From the NCBI RefSeq assembly GCF_000154825.1, contig NZ_DS560018.1, forward strand, positions 112,480-176,479: DNA of 64,000 bases. The letters run 5' to 3'. The notes beneath the pieces were generated by a model, which ran no database searches, was not told the DNA's origin, and was given only the letters and a program-made list of their open reading frames with translations. Within the stretch, counting starts at the first letter, position 1, and each line of letters opens with the position of its first letter. The stretch comes from Anaerofustis stercorihominis DSM 17244. GTDB lineage: Bacteria > Bacillota > Clostridia > Eubacteriales > Anaerofustaceae. This document shows, piece by piece, positions 9,317 through 17,077 of the stretch. The position numbers were made by a program, and so were the translations under genes.

Positions 9317-10270
9317 TTAATCTTCCTCCTTATTATCAAGTGTATAGTGATAAATATTTCTATTATCGAGCATTCTTACTCTGTTTGAAAATTCATTTTC
9401 ATTTGTATTGTTAAACGCAGTCTCCATTTGATTCATTCTCGAATCCAAAATATCCAAGTAATGAAGTATTTCAGCTTCGGGTATCATAGGATATTTGGGA
9501 GAACCGAATTCCGGATGATAGTGATGTGACAGTATCATGTGCTTTAGAAGTGAAGGAACTTCACTATTTATACCAAGAGTTCTGCTTACATTGTCTATTT
9601 CGCATACACACTGAATTATATGTCCAAGTAACTGTCCGTCAGTACTATATGATTCAACAACGCCTATATCATTACACTGCATCTCTTCAGTTTTGCATAT
9701 ATCGTGTAATATCACCCCCGCAAATACCAAGTCCTTATTTAAAAACTTATATGTATCCGTCAGCTTCTTTGCATTTGTAAGCATTGTATATGTATGATAC
9801 ATAAGTCCGCTTTTCATTGCATGATGAAAAGATTTTGCGGCAGGATAGTTTTTGAATTTATCTTTGTACTTTTCCACCAATGTTTTAGTGATTATCTTTA
9901 TATCTTCGTTTTTAATATTTTCTATCGTATCGATAATATCATCGTACATTTTATCTGAATTCAAAGGAGCTGTTTCAACAAGTTTAGACATATCTTCATC
10001 ATTGAGATTTACTTTTTCTATACTCTCTATCTTTACCTGAGGATTTGAACCGAAACTGTCTACTTCCCCGCCAACTTTCACCGTATCGCCTGCTGAAAAA
10101 GCATCTTTCATAGTAGTATCCACATTCCATAATTTTGCCGGGATTTCTCCGCTTTTATCTTTAAGTATTATATCCAAATAATCTTTTCCCGTTCTTGTCT
10201 TCCTAAGCGTCACACTTTTTAATAGGAAATTATCTAAGACTTTATCGGAAACTTTAAGTTCATTAATCAT
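9317..10270 (-). CDS. yhaM: 3'-5' exoribonuclease, YhaM family
   Basis: Metal-dependent exoribonuclease that trims RNA (and DNA) 3' ends. An OB-fold nucleic-acid-binding domain occupies about residues 1-90, beginning with the usual hydrophobic segment. An HD phosphohydrolase domain covers about 145-290: SFHHAMKSGLMYHT, the HD pair at 189-190 (VILHDICK), and HMILSHHYHPEFGSPKYPMIPEAE in segments that fit YhaM closely. Length (317) matches the family (about 314). It is the first gene of a two-gene minus-strand operon and diverges from the dnaD-like gene, sharing a 99-bp intergenic region with it. Confidence 0.93.
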   Translation of the reverse strand: MINELKVSDKVLDNFLLKSVTLRKTRTGKDYLDIILKDKSGEIPAKLWNVDTTMKDAFSAGDTVKVGGEVDSFGSNPQVKIESIEKVNLNDEDMSKLVETAPLNSDKMYDDIIDTIENIKNEDIKIITKTLVEKYKDKFKNYPAAKSFHHAMKSGLMYHTYTMLTNAKKLTDTYKFLNKDLVFAGVILHDICKTEEMQCNDIGVVESYSTDGQLLGHIIQCVCEIDNVSRTLGINSEVPSLLKHMILSHHYHPEFGSPKYPMIPEAEILHYLDILDSRMNQMETAFNNTNENEFSNRVRMLDNRNIYHYTLDNKEED

Positions 10271-10369
10271 TTTCTACCTCATAAAAATAAAATACAATAA
10301 CAATATATATTCTACACTAAAGTTACAAAATATGCTATAATTGTTTTACTTTATTTTGGAGAAATTTTA

Positions 10370-11371
10370 ATGAATAGATTTGAACTTGTAAATAACAACG
10401 ATGATATCGGAGTAACAATAGTAGAGAATATGTTTATCAATCACTTCATGCCAATGGCAAGAGGTGATTATGTTAAAGTATACCTTTACGGACTTAAATG
10501 TACTCAAAACTCTATCGAAGATATGCCTTCAAACAGAAAAATAGCCAATACTTTGGGAATGAGTGAAGCCGATGTGGTAAAAGCATTTAGATACTGGCAC
10601 GAAAAACAAGTGATTACATTTATGCATACGGATAAGAGAAATTATGTAATACAATACAAAAATATTTCCACAATGATATTTACTCCCGAAAAATTCAAAA
10701 AGAATGGTTCATACTCCGAAACCATAGAATATAATGCTAAAAAGCAAAATCTATTCGAAGACTTAAGTCAGGAATTTGAAGCTCCGATGGACGAAGGAGG
10801 GCTTGGAAGACCCATTTCTCATCAGGAGATGGAGATGTTTTCCGATTGGATGGAAGAATATTCTTTCAGTGCGGAAACTGTTAAATTAATAGTAAATACA
10901 TGTCTTGTCAAAAGAAAAATAAAGCAAAGAAAGTACTGGAACGCAATCGCTATGGATTTTCATTCAAAGGGAATAAAAACATTTGATGAAGCTGCAATGG
11001 AATTTAACAAAAGTGATAAAAGGTATCAGGAATATCAGCAAATATTCAAATATCTGGGTCTTAATACAAGAGGTTCTTTTATTACAAAGCCGGAAGAAGC
11101 TTTGGTGGACAAATGGTTGGACGAGTACAAATTAAGTATGGAACAAATTTTAAAAGCCTGCGACGAAACGATCTCCACAAATCGTCCAAGCTTTAAATAT
11201 GTGGATAAAATAATCTATAATATGTACATAAATACCGATAAAGATACAAAACCTAAACAAGATAAATACACAAAAATACAAAATAATACTAAAAAAGAAA
11301 CTATTCAAAGTGACCTTGATTATGAATATTACAGCGAAGAAGATATTGAAAGAATGATGAGCGGAGAATGA
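10370..11371 (+). CDS. dnaD: DnaD-domain replication initiation protein
   Basis: Primosome protein that remodels DNA at origins and helps load the helicase in low-GC Gram-positive bacteria. The N-terminal winged-helix DnaD-like domain (about 1-110, with RKIANTLGMSEADVVKAFRYW) is followed by two DnaB/DnaD C-terminal domains (about 135-205 and 215-290), each with the YW/Y-x-D-x-I motif region (KYWNAIAMDF, FKYVDKIIYN). Its stop overlaps the start of the helicase loader gene by four bases (ATGA), so the two are translationally coupled. The pairing of dnaD-like with dnaC is standard in Clostridia. Confidence 0.9.
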   Translation: MNRFELVNNNDDIGVTIVENMFINHFMPMARGDYVKVYLYGLKCTQNSIEDMPSNRKIANTLGMSEADVVKAFRYWHEKQVITFMHTDKRNYVIQYKNISTMIFTPEKFKKNGSYSETIEYNAKKQNLFEDLSQEFEAPMDEGGLGRPISHQEMEMFSDWMEEYSFSAETVKLIVNTCLVKRKIKQRKYWNAIAMDFHSKGIKTFDEAAMEFNKSDKRYQEYQQIFKYLGLNTRGSFITKPEEALVDKWLDEYKLSMEQILKACDETISTNRPSFKYVDKIIYNMYINTDKDTKPKQDKYTKIQNNTKKETIQSDLDYEYYSEEDIERMMSGE

Positions 11372-11568
11372 TCATGGAAGATAAAGAAACCAGTTTAAGT
11401 AATTTTAATAAAAAAAGAAAATCAAAAGAAAAAGAATTAAGTAATAAAATAGATAAAATGTGTAAAGATTATCCGTCGATAAAAGATATTATTGATGAAA
11501 TAAACACTTATGGAATTTATGCATGTATGAATAATGTATCAAGTGAGATTTTTGAAAGAAAAAAATAA
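11368..11568 (+). CDS. dnaC: Helicase loader DnaC/DnaI, N-terminal fragment before a frameshift
   Basis: This reading frame encodes the highly charged, coiled-coil-prone N-terminal helicase-binding part of a DnaC/DnaI protein (about 66 residues). It ends at TAA directly after a run of seven A. The remainder of the protein continues in the +1 frame without loss: the residues after the run (NKKLNNKLKRELKTLGF) join naturally to EIFERKK. The two pieces therefore make one protein of about 315 residues, the normal size. Removing one A would restore the frame. Either an assembly error, slippage on the A run, or a real mutation explains it. Confidence 0.75.
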   Translation: MIMEDKETSLSNFNKKRKSKEKELSNKIDKMCKDYPSIKDIIDEINTYGIYACMNNVSSEIFERKK

Positions 11569-12319
11569 AAAGTTAAATAATAAACTAAAAAGGGAACTTA
11601 AAACATTAGGATTTAATGAAGATTATTTAAGCATTAAATACGACTGCGATAAATGTAAAGACAGCGGTTATGTAAATAATGAAATGTGTACATGCTTAAA
11701 AGGATATCTCAAAAAAAGAAAAAATAAAAACAGCATTTTATTCAGAGACGGAAATTTCGATAATTTTGATGAAAACTTATTTGACAATGACAAAAGCAAA
11801 TATAAAATTACACCAAGAGAAAATATAATAAAAAACAAGGAACAATCTCTTAAATTTATTAATACATTCAAAGATGAAGAAAACACTCTAGGATTATTGA
11901 TGTCGGGTAAAGCAGGCAGCGGAAAAACCTTTTTGGCAGCAGCTACGGGAAAAATACTGTTAAATAAAGGTTATAGTGTAATTTGCCTTACCGCAAAGGA
12001 ATTCGAAGATATAATTAAAAGCTTTAACGATCCCGATTTGGAAAAAAAGAAAAAAGAAATATTGGATGTGGATCTTCTTATTTTAGATGACCTTGGAATC
12101 GAAACGCAAAGTGATTATGTAAATAACGAAATACTTAAATTAGTCGATTATAAAATGACTTACAATAAAAAAATGATAATCACAACCAATTTAACTTTAA
12201 ATGAAATAAGAGAAAAATATAAATCAAGAATATATTCAAGAATAATCAGTAATTTTAATTTATTGAAATTTTTTGGTCCGGATTTAAGAGTTACTATCAA
12301 AATGATAAAAAATCAGTAA
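11534..12319 (+). CDS. dnaC: Helicase loader DnaC/DnaI, ATPase portion after a frameshift
   Basis: AAA+ ATPase that loads the replicative helicase. A zinc-binding segment (Cys38, Cys41, Cys52, Cys54 in CDKCKDSGYV...CTC) precedes the P-loop SGKAGSGKT (124-132) and the Walker B LLILDDLG (181-188). The arginine-containing C-terminal region SRIYSRI follows. The ATG at the beginning of this frame has no ribosome site and lies inside the upstream fragment, so it is not a credible start. Translation should enter from the preceding frame. Because the loader is normally essential, the intact remainder argues that a full-length product is made, or that the frameshift is a sequence error. Confidence 0.85.
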   Translation: MYQVRFLKEKNKKLNNKLKRELKTLGFNEDYLSIKYDCDKCKDSGYVNNEMCTCLKGYLKKRKNKNSILFRDGNFDNFDENLFDNDKSKYKITPRENIIKNKEQSLKFINTFKDEENTLGLLMSGKAGSGKTFLAAATGKILLNKGYSVICLTAKEFEDIIKSFNDPDLEKKKKEILDVDLLILDDLGIETQSDYVNNEILKLVDYKMTYNKKMIITTNLTLNEIREKYKSRIYSRIISNFNLLKFFGPDLRVTIKMIKNQ

Positions 12320-12334
12320 AATTTTACTGATTTT
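12309..12334 (+). terminator. Terminator-like perfect palindrome after dnaC
   Basis: A 26-base perfect palindrome whose half is AAAATCAGTAAAA overlaps the dnaC stop codon and ends in TTTT. It most likely terminates the dnaD-dnaC transcript. Confidence 0.6.
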
Positions 12335-12348
12335 CCACCATTAAACTA

Positions 12349-12378
12349 TTGACCGAAAATGCTTATAAATGATAAAAT
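12349..12378 (+). promoter_or_regulatory. Promoter of the CoA-transferase gene
   Basis: TTGACC (12349-12354) and TAAAAT (12373-12378) are spaced by 18 bases, about 35 bp upstream of the CoA-transferase start. Confidence 0.55.
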
Positions 12379-12412
12379 ATATTTACATTTTAATAATTGA
12401 AAGGATGTTAGT

Positions 12413-13756
12413 ATGGATTTTAAACAAGAATACGGACAAAAATCAGTTACCGCAGCAGAGGCGGTAAAAGCAGTAAAATCTGGAGATTGGATTGACTACG
12501 GATGGACAACTACCACTCCCGTAGCATTTGATAAGGAACTTGCAAAAATCATGCCAAACCTAAAAGACTTAAACATTAGGGGCGGTATTTTAATGTGGGA
12601 ACCTGAAATTTTTAAATTAGAAAACGCAAAAGACCACTTTACTTGGAACTCATGGCACATGGGAGGCATAGAAAGAAAAGCTATAGCCAAAGGATTTGCA
12701 TTTTATGCACCTATCCGTTACTCAGAACTTCCAAGATATTACAGAGACGGAAACACACCGGGAGCAGATATTGCGGTTATGCAAGTTGCACCGATGGATA
12801 ATCATGGATATTTCAGTTTCGGTCCAAGTGCTTCACATTTAATGGCAGCATGTGAAAATGCAAAAAAAGTTATTGTTGAAGTGAATGAAAACGTACCTAG
12901 ATGTCTCGGCGGTTATGAAGAAGCAATTCATATTTCAAAAGTCGACATGATAATTGAAGGAGATAATCCCCCAATGGCAGAAATGGGCGGCGGCGGAGCT
13001 GCAACGGAAGTTGATAAAACAGTTGCTGAACTGATCGTTGAAGAAATACCAAACGGAGCTTGTTTACAGCTTGGTATTGGCGGTATGCCGAATGCGGTAG
13101 GTTCTTTGATTGCTGAATCTGATTTAAAAGATTTAGGTGTTCATACGGAAATGTTTGTAGACGGTTTTGTTGACATAGCCAATGCAGGTAAAATCAACGG
13201 CTCTAAGAAAAATTTAAACAGATTCCGTCAAACATATGCTTTCGGTGCGGGAACTAAAAAATTATATGATTACTTAGACAACAACCCTGAATGTATGTCT
13301 GCGCCTGTTGATTATACGAACGATGTAAGAATTATCTCCGCACATGATAATTTCATATCTATAAATAACGCTGTAGATATCGATTTATTCGGACAGGTTA
13401 GCTCAGAAACATCAGGAACAAAACAAATAAGCGGTGCGGGCGGACAGCTTGACTTCGTTCTCGGTGCTTATCTGTCAAAAGGCGGAAAGAGCTTTATCTG
13501 TTTATCTTCAACATTTAAAAATAAACAAGGCGAACTAAAATCTCGTATTCTTCCTACACTGCATCCGGGTTCGGTAGTTACGGATACCAGAGCAAATACT
13601 CACTATGTAGTAACAGAGTACGGTAAAGTCAACTTAAAAGGACTTTCTACATGGCAAAAAGCGGAAGCACTTATAAGTATTGCACATCCTAACTTTAGAG
13701 ATGAGCTTATAAAAGATGCTGAAAATATGAATATTTGGAGGAGATCAAATAAATAA
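12413..13756 (+). CDS. but: Butyryl-CoA:acetate CoA-transferase family protein
   Basis: Cytoplasmic family I CoA-transferase of the acetyl-CoA hydrolase/transferase superfamily. It moves CoA from an acyl-CoA, most likely butyryl-CoA, to acetate as the last step of butyrate formation. The N terminus ([19 protein letters not shown]) and the [14 protein letters not shown] and [12 protein letters not shown] segments closely follow butyryl-CoA:acetate transferases of gut Clostridia. [10 protein letters not shown] and the HTEMFVDG segment carry the CoA-binding loop and catalytic Glu. Length (447) is typical. 4-Hydroxybutyrate CoA-transferase is the close alternative. It is followed two bases after its stop by a small DUF6440-like gene. 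Confidence 0.85.
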   Translation: MDFKQEYGQKSVTAAEAVKAVKSGDWIDYGWTTTTPVAFDKELAKIMPNLKDLNIRGGILMWEPEIFKLENAKDHFTWNSWHMGGIERKAIAKGFAFYAPIRYSELPRYYRDGNTPGADIAVMQVAPMDNHGYFSFGPSASHLMAACENAKKVIVEVNENVPRCLGGYEEAIHISKVDMIIEGDNPPMAEMGGGGAATEVDKTVAELIVEEIPNGACLQLGIGGMPNAVGSLIAESDLKDLGVHTEMFVDGFVDIANAGKINGSKKNLNRFRQTYAFGAGTKKLYDYLDNNPECMSAPVDYTNDVRIISAHDNFISINNAVDIDLFGQVSSETSGTKQISGAGGQLDFVLGAYLSKGGKSFICLSSTFKNKQGELKSRILPTLHPGSVVTDTRANTHYVVTEYGKVNLKGLSTWQKAEALISIAHPNFRDELIKDAENMNIWRRSNK

Positions 13757-13757
13757 T

Positions 13758-13940
13758 ATGGGAAAAGAAAGATTTATAAAAGTTTACAGTGAAGGTACAC
13801 TAAACGTAACTCAAATATTTGTAGATAAAGTAACAGGTGTCAATTATATGTTTCATTGTAGCGGAAATGCAGGAGGATTAACACCATTACTTAATAAATC
13901 AGGACAACCTATGATTACACCTATTAGTGATTATGAATAA
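13758..13940 (+). CDS. Small DUF6440-like protein
   Basis: A 60-residue protein of unknown function. It has the pattern typical of DUF6440 proteins: a conserved D-x-x-TGVxY stretch (VDKVTGVNYMFH), then GGLTPLLNKSGQP. No membrane segment or metal site is visible. It starts one base after the CoA-transferase stop and shares its terminator, so it is co-transcribed, which may mean a link to that enzyme. I cannot offer a function. Confidence 0.75.
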   Translation: MGKERFIKVYSEGTLNVTQIFVDKVTGVNYMFHCSGNAGGLTPLLNKSGQPMITPISDYE

Positions 13941-13968
13941 AAAAGAACCCATATGGGTTCTTTTTTAT
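13940..13968. terminator. Bidirectional terminator
   Basis: AAAAAAGAACCC/GGGTTCTTTTTT forms a strong stem with a T-tract on both strands. It ends the CoA-transferase transcript from the left and the XRE regulator gene from the right. Confidence 0.85.
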
Positions 13969-14408
13969 TCATTTTCTTCTTCCTTTAATTTAAGATAAAC
14001 TTTATAGTAAACATCTTTTAAAACAAGCATTGCATCTTCCAAAGAATAATTATACTTTTTCATCGCTTCTTTAATCAAATTACCAAAGATATCAAAATAA
14101 TAATCCATATCTATCTCTTTATCATATTTATTTAAAATAGGATAAAGCTTTGACCAGTCTACTTCATATCCATTGGATGTCTGCTTCATTTCAGGTATTT
14201 TCGTTTCCTCTACCTCATCTTTTAATAAATAATCTATACTGACATTTAAAGTATCGGCTAAAAGCTTAAGTTTACCTGCTTCTGGATAAGCAATATCCGA
14301 TTCCCATTTGGAAATGGTCTGCCTTGAAACATCAAGTACCTCCGCCAGCTGATCTTGTGTCAAACTAATATTTTTCCTGGCTTTTGCTATTTTTTCTCCT
14401 GTTTTCAT
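13965..14408 (-). CDS. XRE-family HTH transcriptional regulator
   Basis: DNA-binding protein of 147 residues from the ATG chosen here, which is preceded by GGAGGTG. An upstream in-frame TTG lies inside that ribosome site and is unlikely. The N-terminal Cro/CI-type helix-turn-helix (about 3-58: AKARKNISLTQDQLAEVLDV, SRQTISKWESDIAYPE) is followed by a helical C-terminal region of about 80 residues with no recognised domain. Such single-copy regulators are common in Clostridia and their targets cannot be read from sequence. It stands alone between convergent and same-strand neighbours. Confidence 0.85.
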   Translation of the reverse strand: MKTGEKIAKARKNISLTQDQLAEVLDVSRQTISKWESDIAYPEAGKLKLLADTLNVSIDYLLKDEVEETKIPEMKQTSNGYEVDWSKLYPILNKYDKEIDMDYYFDIFGNLIKEAMKKYNYSLEDAMLVLKDVYYKVYLKLKEEENE

Positions 14409-14557
14409 TTTAACACCTCCGTTATTATTCAATTATAACATTCTTACAATTTATTTGAACCAACTTGACGTTTCTAAATGCAACTTACAGGTGCTTTATA
14501 CAAGAATAAAAACAAAATACAATTTAAATTAAGCTGATATGGTATAAAAATTTATTT

Positions 14558-15211
14558 CTAAGAATTGATTTTAATACGTTCAAGTCCCTTTTTAACGGAG
14601 GGAACGGATATGATAATAACCGTCAACAAGGCTTCCGCAGCAATATAAATACCATTATATACCAATGAATAAGGAAGAGCCGCCCACCCTTGCCAAGCAT
14701 ATTCAGAAAAGAAAATCCATCCCGAAATTACCGCAAACACATATCGTCCGAATACACCGAGTAGATAACCCTTGAGTAATCCATTTTTTGCTTTATAAAA
14801 TAATCCAGACAATCCGAGAGCAGAAAAAGCAAATATATAATCTACAATTACCTGAAGAGGATATACTATAAAAGGCTGAGTTATGAGCTGTAAAATACCG
14901 TACGCACATCCTGTGATAATACCGGTAGAAGGTCCGTAAAAATATCCCGCAAGGCAAACAAATAACATACTGCACAAAGTAATAGTCCCGCCGAAAGGAA
15001 ACTCGTATACTTTTAAGAATGAAGCTACTGTTCCCAAAGCCACTATCATTGCACAAAATACAAGTTGCTTAGTATTTGCTGATTTCTTTTCTCTTTTATT
15101 TGATAAAAATACCGCTGAAGATAAAACAGCTATGAATAAAACCGTCAACGCTATGTATCCGGCAGTCTTAAGAACATATCCATTATCTGTAGACATTATG
15201 AAAAATGACAT
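14558..15211 (-). CDS. thiT: Energy-coupling factor thiamine transporter ThiT
   Basis: Substrate-binding S component of an ECF vitamin transporter, 217 residues. An extra N-terminal hydrophobic helix is followed by the ThiT fold with about six membrane segments. Family landmarks include LAGYFYGPSTGIITGCAYGI, YPLQVIVDYIFAF, GRYVFAVISGWIFF and EYAWQGWAALPYSLVYNG, where Trp and Glu residues bind thiamine. The upstream TPP riboswitch independently supports a thiamine role. The energising ECF module is not in this window and must be supplied elsewhere. AGGAGG lies at the start, within reach of a pairing partner in the leader. Confidence 0.94.
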   Translation of the reverse strand: MSFFIMSTDNGYVLKTAGYIALTVLFIAVLSSAVFLSNKREKKSANTKQLVFCAMIVALGTVASFLKVYEFPFGGTITLCSMLFVCLAGYFYGPSTGIITGCAYGILQLITQPFIVYPLQVIVDYIFAFSALGLSGLFYKAKNGLLKGYLLGVFGRYVFAVISGWIFFSEYAWQGWAALPYSLVYNGIYIAAEALLTVIIISVPSVKKGLERIKINS

Positions 15212-15214
15212 AAA

Positions 15215-15342
15215 AAATCCTCCTTATTTTATATAAACAGGAGGGGTTTAACGAAATCTTCAGCTTCCTTACGCCGGTATGATCCGGATCAAGTAGTAAG
15301 GGTGAACAAATTGTTTTCTCAGCCTTACGGCTCCCCTAGCTT
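15215..15342 (-). promoter_or_regulatory. TPP riboswitch with ribosome-site sequestering platform
   Basis: The leader of thiT contains the THI-box aptamer. P1 strands are AGCT (15338-15341) and AGCT (15262-15265), enclosing AGGGGAGCC, GGCTGAGA, CTTGATCCGGATCATACCGG and CGTAAGGA. Downstream, CCTCCT (in AAACCCCTCCTG) can pair with the thiT ribosome site AGGAGG. The same CCCCT can alternatively pair with AGGGG of the aptamer core. Binding of TPP would keep AGGGG in the aptamer and free CCTCCT to cover the ribosome site, giving translational repression. Confidence 0.93.
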
Positions 15343-15404
15343 GTTTATTTAATTACTCTGATACTCTAACATTTAATAAAATAAAAGTCAAATAAGATTA
15401 ATGG

Positions 15405-15650
15405 CTATTTATCTTTAAAATCCCACCACTTTTTATTTTCTCTGTCTTCCCCGCCGTTCGCATAATAAACGGCACATCTGTATACGTATAGCTGACATCT
15501 GTCGATATCAACACCTTGTCGTTCACAGTCTCTTAAATATATTTCTTCCGGGTCCGCACCTTTTAATGAGCTTATCGTGGTATAACCAAGTGATATTAAA
15601 TCTTTTTCCGTTTCAACTCCAACACCCGGTATTTTTCTAAGTTCACTCAT
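15405..15650 (-). CDS. Helix-hairpin-helix protein, Cdd1-like
   Basis: Small protein of about 81 residues. The helix-hairpin-helix segment LRKIPGVGVETEKDLISLGY near its N terminus resembles the Cdd1 ('pathogenicity locus') family, with DPEEIYLRDCERQG and the Cys/Tyr-rich CQLYVYRCAVYYANGG downstream. These proteins are widespread in Clostridia and their role is unknown; non-specific DNA binding is plausible from the fold. I prefer the ATG beginning MSELRKIPG. A GTG and an ATG further upstream overlap the preceding gene. It follows the isochorismatase-like gene almost without a gap and is probably co-transcribed with it. Confidence 0.75.
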   Translation of the reverse strand: MSELRKIPGVGVETEKDLISLGYTTISSLKGADPEEIYLRDCERQGVDIDRCQLYVYRCAVYYANGGEDRENKKWWDFKDK

Positions 15651-15654
15651 ATAC

Positions 15655-16317
15655 TTACCCATCACCTTTTAAAGAATTTATTACTTCGATATTCTTACTT
15701 TTTATTTTATTTATAATATTATCATAATTGGGATCGATAGCATTTTTTACAATTTTCACATTATATCCTCTATTCTTTGCTCCGATAGCTGTTTTTAATA
15801 CACAAGCCCTTGCATCTTGACCGACGATATAAATATCGCCTATATCATTATCATGAAGAAAAGAAGATAACTCCTTATTTGAAAATGCATCTTGATTATG
15901 TTTGATAAATATATTATTGCTCTTTATATTTAAATTATCAGTAAATTCTGAACCCACCTGCCCTTTGAGAAATCCACCGCCCATTGTAAACAAAGAAAAC
16001 AGTATGTCATAATATTCAAATACATTTTTAATATAAACGATATTATAATCCAAGTCCTTTGCCAGCCTGATTTCCTTATTGACTTTCTTTATTAAATCAT
16101 TTTTATTTTGAGAATTACACTTTTGTAAATCCAAAACAAGTAAGGCACTTTGTTTTCCGATTAAAGAAGTATCCTTACTTTTCGTAGGCATAATAAAAAC
16201 CATTAACCTTAAAAGTAAATATATTATAAACACCCAAGTAAGCCATACCGGTGCATATACTAAAATGATTAAGAATACACATAAAGAAATAAGTTTTATA
16301 AGCATATATTTATCCAT
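15655..16317 (-). CDS. Membrane-anchored isochorismatase-like cysteine hydrolase
   Basis: An isochorismatase-fold hydrolase behind an N-terminal hydrophobic region. Residues about 7-45 make one or two membrane segments. The domain covers about 55-200, with LLVLDLQ giving the catalytic Asp, FIKHNQDAFSN giving the Lys and GQDARACVLKTAIGAKNRGY giving the Cys. Known members act on isochorismate, nicotinamide or carbamoyl substrates; nothing here selects one. The hydrophobic N terminus is unusual for this mostly soluble family. It shares a transcript with the Cdd1-like gene. Confidence 0.8.
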   Translation of the reverse strand: MDKYMLIKLISLCVFLIILVYAPVWLTWVFIIYLLLRLMVFIMPTKSKDTSLIGKQSALLVLDLQKCNSQNKNDLIKKVNKEIRLAKDLDYNIVYIKNVFEYYDILFSLFTMGGGFLKGQVGSEFTDNLNIKSNNIFIKHNQDAFSNKELSSFLHDNDIGDIYIVGQDARACVLKTAIGAKNRGYNVKIVKNAIDPNYDNIINKIKSKNIEVINSLKGDG

Positions 16318-16362
16318 TTTTTATCCCCCAATAACAAACTAAACATATTATATCACAATAAA

Positions 16363-16391
16363 ATAAAAAAGCCGATACTCTCAGCTTTATA
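16363..16391 (-). terminator. Terminator after the Cys-rich small gene
   Basis: On the minus strand AAAGCTGA pairs with TCGGCTTT (one G-U), followed by TTT-rich sequence, just downstream of the small CGGCNP-containing gene. Confidence 0.7.
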
Positions 16392-16634
16392 TTATAATTT
16401 AATATTCTCTAATTCATATTTACTTTTAATAATATAAGTTTTTTTATTCTTATCTATAAAACTTATATCCGCACAAGCAGAATTGCAACCGCATATGATT
16501 AAACAAATTTCAACATCATTATCATAATCATATGTAAACTCAATATCTTTATATTTACTTTTAAAATTATCTACTTCTTTTACTCTGTCATACCTAGGAT
16601 TACATCCGCCGCAATATTTTATAAATACTTTCAT
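16392..16634 (-). CDS. Small Cys-rich protein with CGGCNPRYDR motif
   Basis: An 80-residue protein I cannot assign to a named family. It opens with MKVFIKYCGGCNPRYDR, a CxxC placed as in thioredoxin-like redox folds. A second cysteine cluster occurs at about residues 44-54 (CLIICGCNSACAD). Together they look like a metal- or thiol-handling mini-protein. It starts only 9 bp after a NifU-like scaffold gene, so a link to iron-sulphur assembly or sulphur transfer is reasonable, but it is inference. The downstream terminator shows that these two genes form their own short operon. Confidence 0.7.
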   Translation of the reverse strand: MKVFIKYCGGCNPRYDRVKEVDNFKSKYKDIEFTYDYDNDVEICLIICGCNSACADISFIDKNKKTYIIKSKYELENIKL

Positions 16635-16642
16635 AAATAACC

Positions 16643-16915
16643 TTAATGTTTTAAAATCTTTTTAGCAAAATCCAACAGTTCTTCACTTACTTCTTCAATT
16701 AAGATAACATCTTTTACTTCGGGGATTTCTTCCATAACACTGATTTTAATTAAATCTTCATTGGTAGTTCTTGCAGCGGGACACCCCGAACACTTCCCTA
16801 TTAATTTAATTCTAAGTATATTATCCTCATAACTCTTTATTACTACATCTCCCCCGTGACTGTTCAGAGAAGGTCTGACTTTTTCATTAAGTACTTTTTC
16901 TATTTTTTCTATCAT
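16643..16915 (-). CDS. NifU-like C-terminal-domain protein (Fe-S scaffold/carrier)
   Basis: A 90-residue stand-alone NifU C-terminal domain. Landmarks are RPSLNSHGGDVVIKS and IGKCSGCPAA, whose CxxC binds an iron-sulphur cluster for delivery to apoproteins. I chose the second of two adjacent ATG codons because GGAGG lies seven bases upstream; an earlier in-frame start would add about 19 residues and has no ribosome site. It is the first gene of a two-gene operon with the CGGCNPRYDR protein. Stand-alone Nfu domains are common in Firmicutes. Its clients cannot be inferred here. Confidence 0.88.
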   Translation of the reverse strand: MIEKIEKVLNEKVRPSLNSHGGDVVIKSYEDNILRIKLIGKCSGCPAARTTNEDLIKISVMEEIPEVKDVILIEEVSEELLDFAKKILKH

Positions 16916-17030
16916 CATACTGCCTCCGTGATAATATAACCACATTATATAGTCATATTGAAATAATATCAAGTGAAAAATATAAAAACATCATTATGAC
17001 TTTTATTACCAATATTATAACAAAAATATA

Positions 17031-17075
17031 GTTGCATTATTGCAACAACAGAGGTAAAATGAAACAGAGGTAAAA
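17031..17075 (+). promoter_or_regulatory. Inverted repeat and four-codon upstream ORF before the sigma-54 activator gene
   Basis: GTTGCA and TGCAAC form a six-base inverted repeat (17031-17046), a possible operator. Just downstream ACAGAGGTAAAA occurs twice (17048-17059 and 17064-17075). The first copy is a ribosome site for a tiny ORF (ATG AAA CAG AGG TAA, 17059-17073), and the second, inside it, is the ribosome site of the regulator gene. Translating the tiny ORF would place a terminating ribosome directly at the regulator start. Confidence 0.45.
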
Positions 17076-17077
17076 AA

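Noticed and set aside
16973..17077. A -24/-12 (sigma-54) promoter near the sigma-54 activator
   Set aside because: I looked for GG-N10-GC type pairs upstream of the activator and its neighbours and found none convincing, so no target gene is proposed.
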